Program-made: the position numbers and the translations under genes
Notes under the pieces: model-generated
Seen by the model: the letters and a program-made list of their open reading frames with translations, nothing else
The model's database searches: none
What the model was told of the DNA's origin: nothing
Shown: piece by piece, positions 62,936-64,000 of the stretch
How positions within the stretch are numbered: the first letter of the stretch is position 1
Layout of the letters: every line of letters starts with the position of its first letter
DNA from: Clostridium sp. UBA701
GTDB taxonomy: Bacteria > Bacillota > Clostridia > Clostridiales > Clostridiaceae
Length of the DNA stretch: 64,000 bases
NCBI GenBank assembly: GCA_002298125.1
Contig: DBMJ01000016.1
Coordinates: 310,001-374,000 of the forward strand
Direction: 5' to 3'

Positions 62936-63235
62936 GTGACAAGTGACAAGTTAAAAGTGACAAGGGACAAGTGACAAGTGACGAGTGACAAGTGACAAGT
63001 GACAAGTTACAAGTGACAAGTGACAAGTGACAAGTGGCAAGGGACAAGGGACAAGGGACAAGTGACAAGTGACAAGTGGCAAGTGGCAAGGGACAAGTGA
63101 CAAGTGACAAGGGACAAGGGACAAGTGACAAGTGGCAAGGGACAAGTTAAAAGTGACAAGTGACAAGTTACAAGTGAAGAAGTAAGAGGGAAGAGGTAAG
63201 AGTGACAAGTTAAAAGTGACAAGTCAATAGTGAAG
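62936..63235. repeat. Degenerate heptamer minisatellite (about 40 units of ACAAGTG)
   Basis: About 300 bp made almost entirely of a 7-nt unit in variants ACAAGTG, ACAAGGG, GCAAGTG, ACAAGTT and AAAAGTG, in phase over most of its length. Long minus-strand frames across it (repeats of CHLSLVT) are composition artefacts. It starts three bases after the LacI-type gene stop. Confidence 0.95.
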
Positions 63236-63248
63236 AGTTAATGGGGAA

Positions 63249-63296
63249 GAAGAGAACAGTGGAGCTAGTCATTTTAGCATCACAGTTCTCTTTTTA
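63249..63296 (+). terminator. Intrinsic terminator after the minisatellite
   Basis: AGAGAACAGTG pairs with CACAGTTCTCT (one bulge), with an inner CTAG pairing, ending in TTTTTAT. Confidence 0.75.
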
Positions 63297-63386
63297 TGTT
63301 GAAAGCATACTTCATTGCAGTATTTAGTATTAAATTATATAATTACAATAAGAATATCAAATTTTATAATAGGAGCTGCTAAAATT

Positions 63387-63950
63387 ATGAGTGAAAGCCA
63401 TGAGAAAAAATATGAAACTGCAATGTTTGCAGGGGGCTGCTTTTGGTGTATGGTTTCTCCCTTTGATGTGCTAGAGGGTATTATTGAAGTGAAATCAGGC
63501 TACTCTTATGGGCACGTAGAAAATCCCACCTATGCAGATGTAAAATCACAGACTTCAGGGCATTATGAAGTAATTCAAATAATCTATGATAGTGAGGTAA
63601 TTGATTACAACAAGCTTCTGCAGGCTTATTGGAGGCAGGTTGACCCCACGGATGAGGGTGGTCAATTTCAAGATAGGGGACCATCCTATAGAACCGCTAT
63701 TTTTTATACCACCAAGGAGCAAAGAGAAAAGGCTTTAGCCTCTAAAAAAGCCATGGAGGAAGCTAAGAGATTTCCAGGGCCTATAGTAACCCCAATCCTT
63801 AAGGCTGAGAAATTCTATGCTGCAGAAGAATATCATCAGGATTATTACAAAAAAAGCCCTAGGGAATATAAGCTGGATAGAGCTGTTTCTGGAAGGGATG
63901 AGTTCATTAAAAAATACTGGGGAGAAGAATATTACGATATATACAAATAA
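63387..63950 (+). CDS. msrA: Peptide-methionine (S)-S-oxide reductase
   Basis: MsrA repairs oxidised methionine. The active-site motif AGGCFWCM lies at residues 15-22 with catalytic Cys18, and GYSYGHVENPTY, GHYEVIQIIYD and YHQDYYKK are all conserved. The ATG at 63387 (after AGGAGCTG) gives 187 residues, normal for MsrA; the longer frame from 63315 adds an unconserved hydrophobic stretch and is not used. Starts about 90 bases after a terminator. Confidence 0.95.
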   Translation: MSESHEKKYETAMFAGGCFWCMVSPFDVLEGIIEVKSGYSYGHVENPTYADVKSQTSGHYEVIQIIYDSEVIDYNKLLQAYWRQVDPTDEGGQFQDRGPSYRTAIFYTTKEQREKALASKKAMEEAKRFPGPIVTPILKAEKFYAAEEYHQDYYKKSPREYKLDRAVSGRDEFIKKYWGEEYYDIYK

Positions 63951-63976
63951 GGTTATCACAAAGGAGAGTAGAGTGT

Positions 63977-64000
63977 ATGAAGTTAATATCATGGAATGTG
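63977..64000 (+). CDS. Start of an exonuclease III (AP endonuclease) gene, cut by the window edge
   Basis: ATG 63977 follows AAGGAGAG by about eight bases and reads MKLISWNV, the invariant beginning of ExoIII/Xth proteins. Only eight codons are visible, so the call rests on that motif and the ribosome-binding site. It would repair abasic or oxidised DNA, fitting beside msrA. Confidence 0.6.

Noticed and set aside
62898..63222. Long overlapping minus-strand frames encoding CHLSLVT repeats
   Set aside because: They are translations of the heptamer minisatellite in three frames, without ribosome-binding sites or plausible starts.
62936..63235. CRISPR array
   Set aside because: Repeats are contiguous 7-nt units with no spacers, and no cas genes are present.

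Overview
The window is AT-rich, densely coded and typical of a low-GC Gram-positive anaerobe. Clostridial-type features include strong GGAGG ribosome-binding sites, TTG/GTG starts, a T-box leader, Bce-type peptide-sensing modules, PRD-controlled PTS genes and a UGA-encoded selenocysteine in a glycine/sarcosine/betaine-reductase-type protein. Clostridium sensu lato is the best guess. Species cannot be read from the sequence alone.

Layout. 1-5.3 kb: tail of a membrane protein, hflX behind a long attenuator-like leader, a membrane-anchored serpin and a broken Nudix gene. 5.3-15.3 kb: a SorC-type regulator divergent from a catabolic operon (class I aldolase, zinc dehydrogenase, APC permease, RibF paralogue, aldehyde dehydrogenase, and both genes of a selenium-dependent reductase component B). 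15.3-20.3 kb: four same-direction copies of a short repeat separating three unrelated modules (a surface-like protein, a polar amino-acid ABC transporter with a truncated ATPase, and trpB with its T-box). 20.3-34.7 kb: AraC/GyrI regulator, MFS exporter, two complete antimicrobial-peptide sensing and efflux modules, and a MerR/GyrI regulator. 34.65-35.62 kb: a REP-associated tyrosine transposase (RAYT) gene bounded by inverted copies of the same short repeat. 35.6-42.2 kb: Nudix hydrolase, SNF2 helicase, chemoreceptor and a tiny lysine-rich protein. 42.2-51.4 kb: PepV-like dipeptidase, PRD regulator, fructose-type PTS EIIA/EIIB/EIIC, Xaa-Pro peptidase, C-S lyase-type aminotransferase, then pirin and HxlR. 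51.4-62.9 kb: amidohydrolase divergent from a ribokinase / BMP-type nucleoside ABC transporter / M20 hydrolase operon ending in its LacI-type regulator. 62.9-64 kb: a heptamer minisatellite, msrA and the first codons of an exonuclease III gene.

The most interesting features are: (1) the RAYT plus seven copies of a ~29-bp repeat with a palindromic core, in which six genes end; (2) the hflX leader, with its own promoter, a 26-codon ORF and two terminators whose arms can re-pair in a cascade; (3) the selenoprotein reductase component B in an operon with no recognised substrate; (4) the 7-nt minisatellite before msrA. All functional names come from motif recognition by eye, with no database search.
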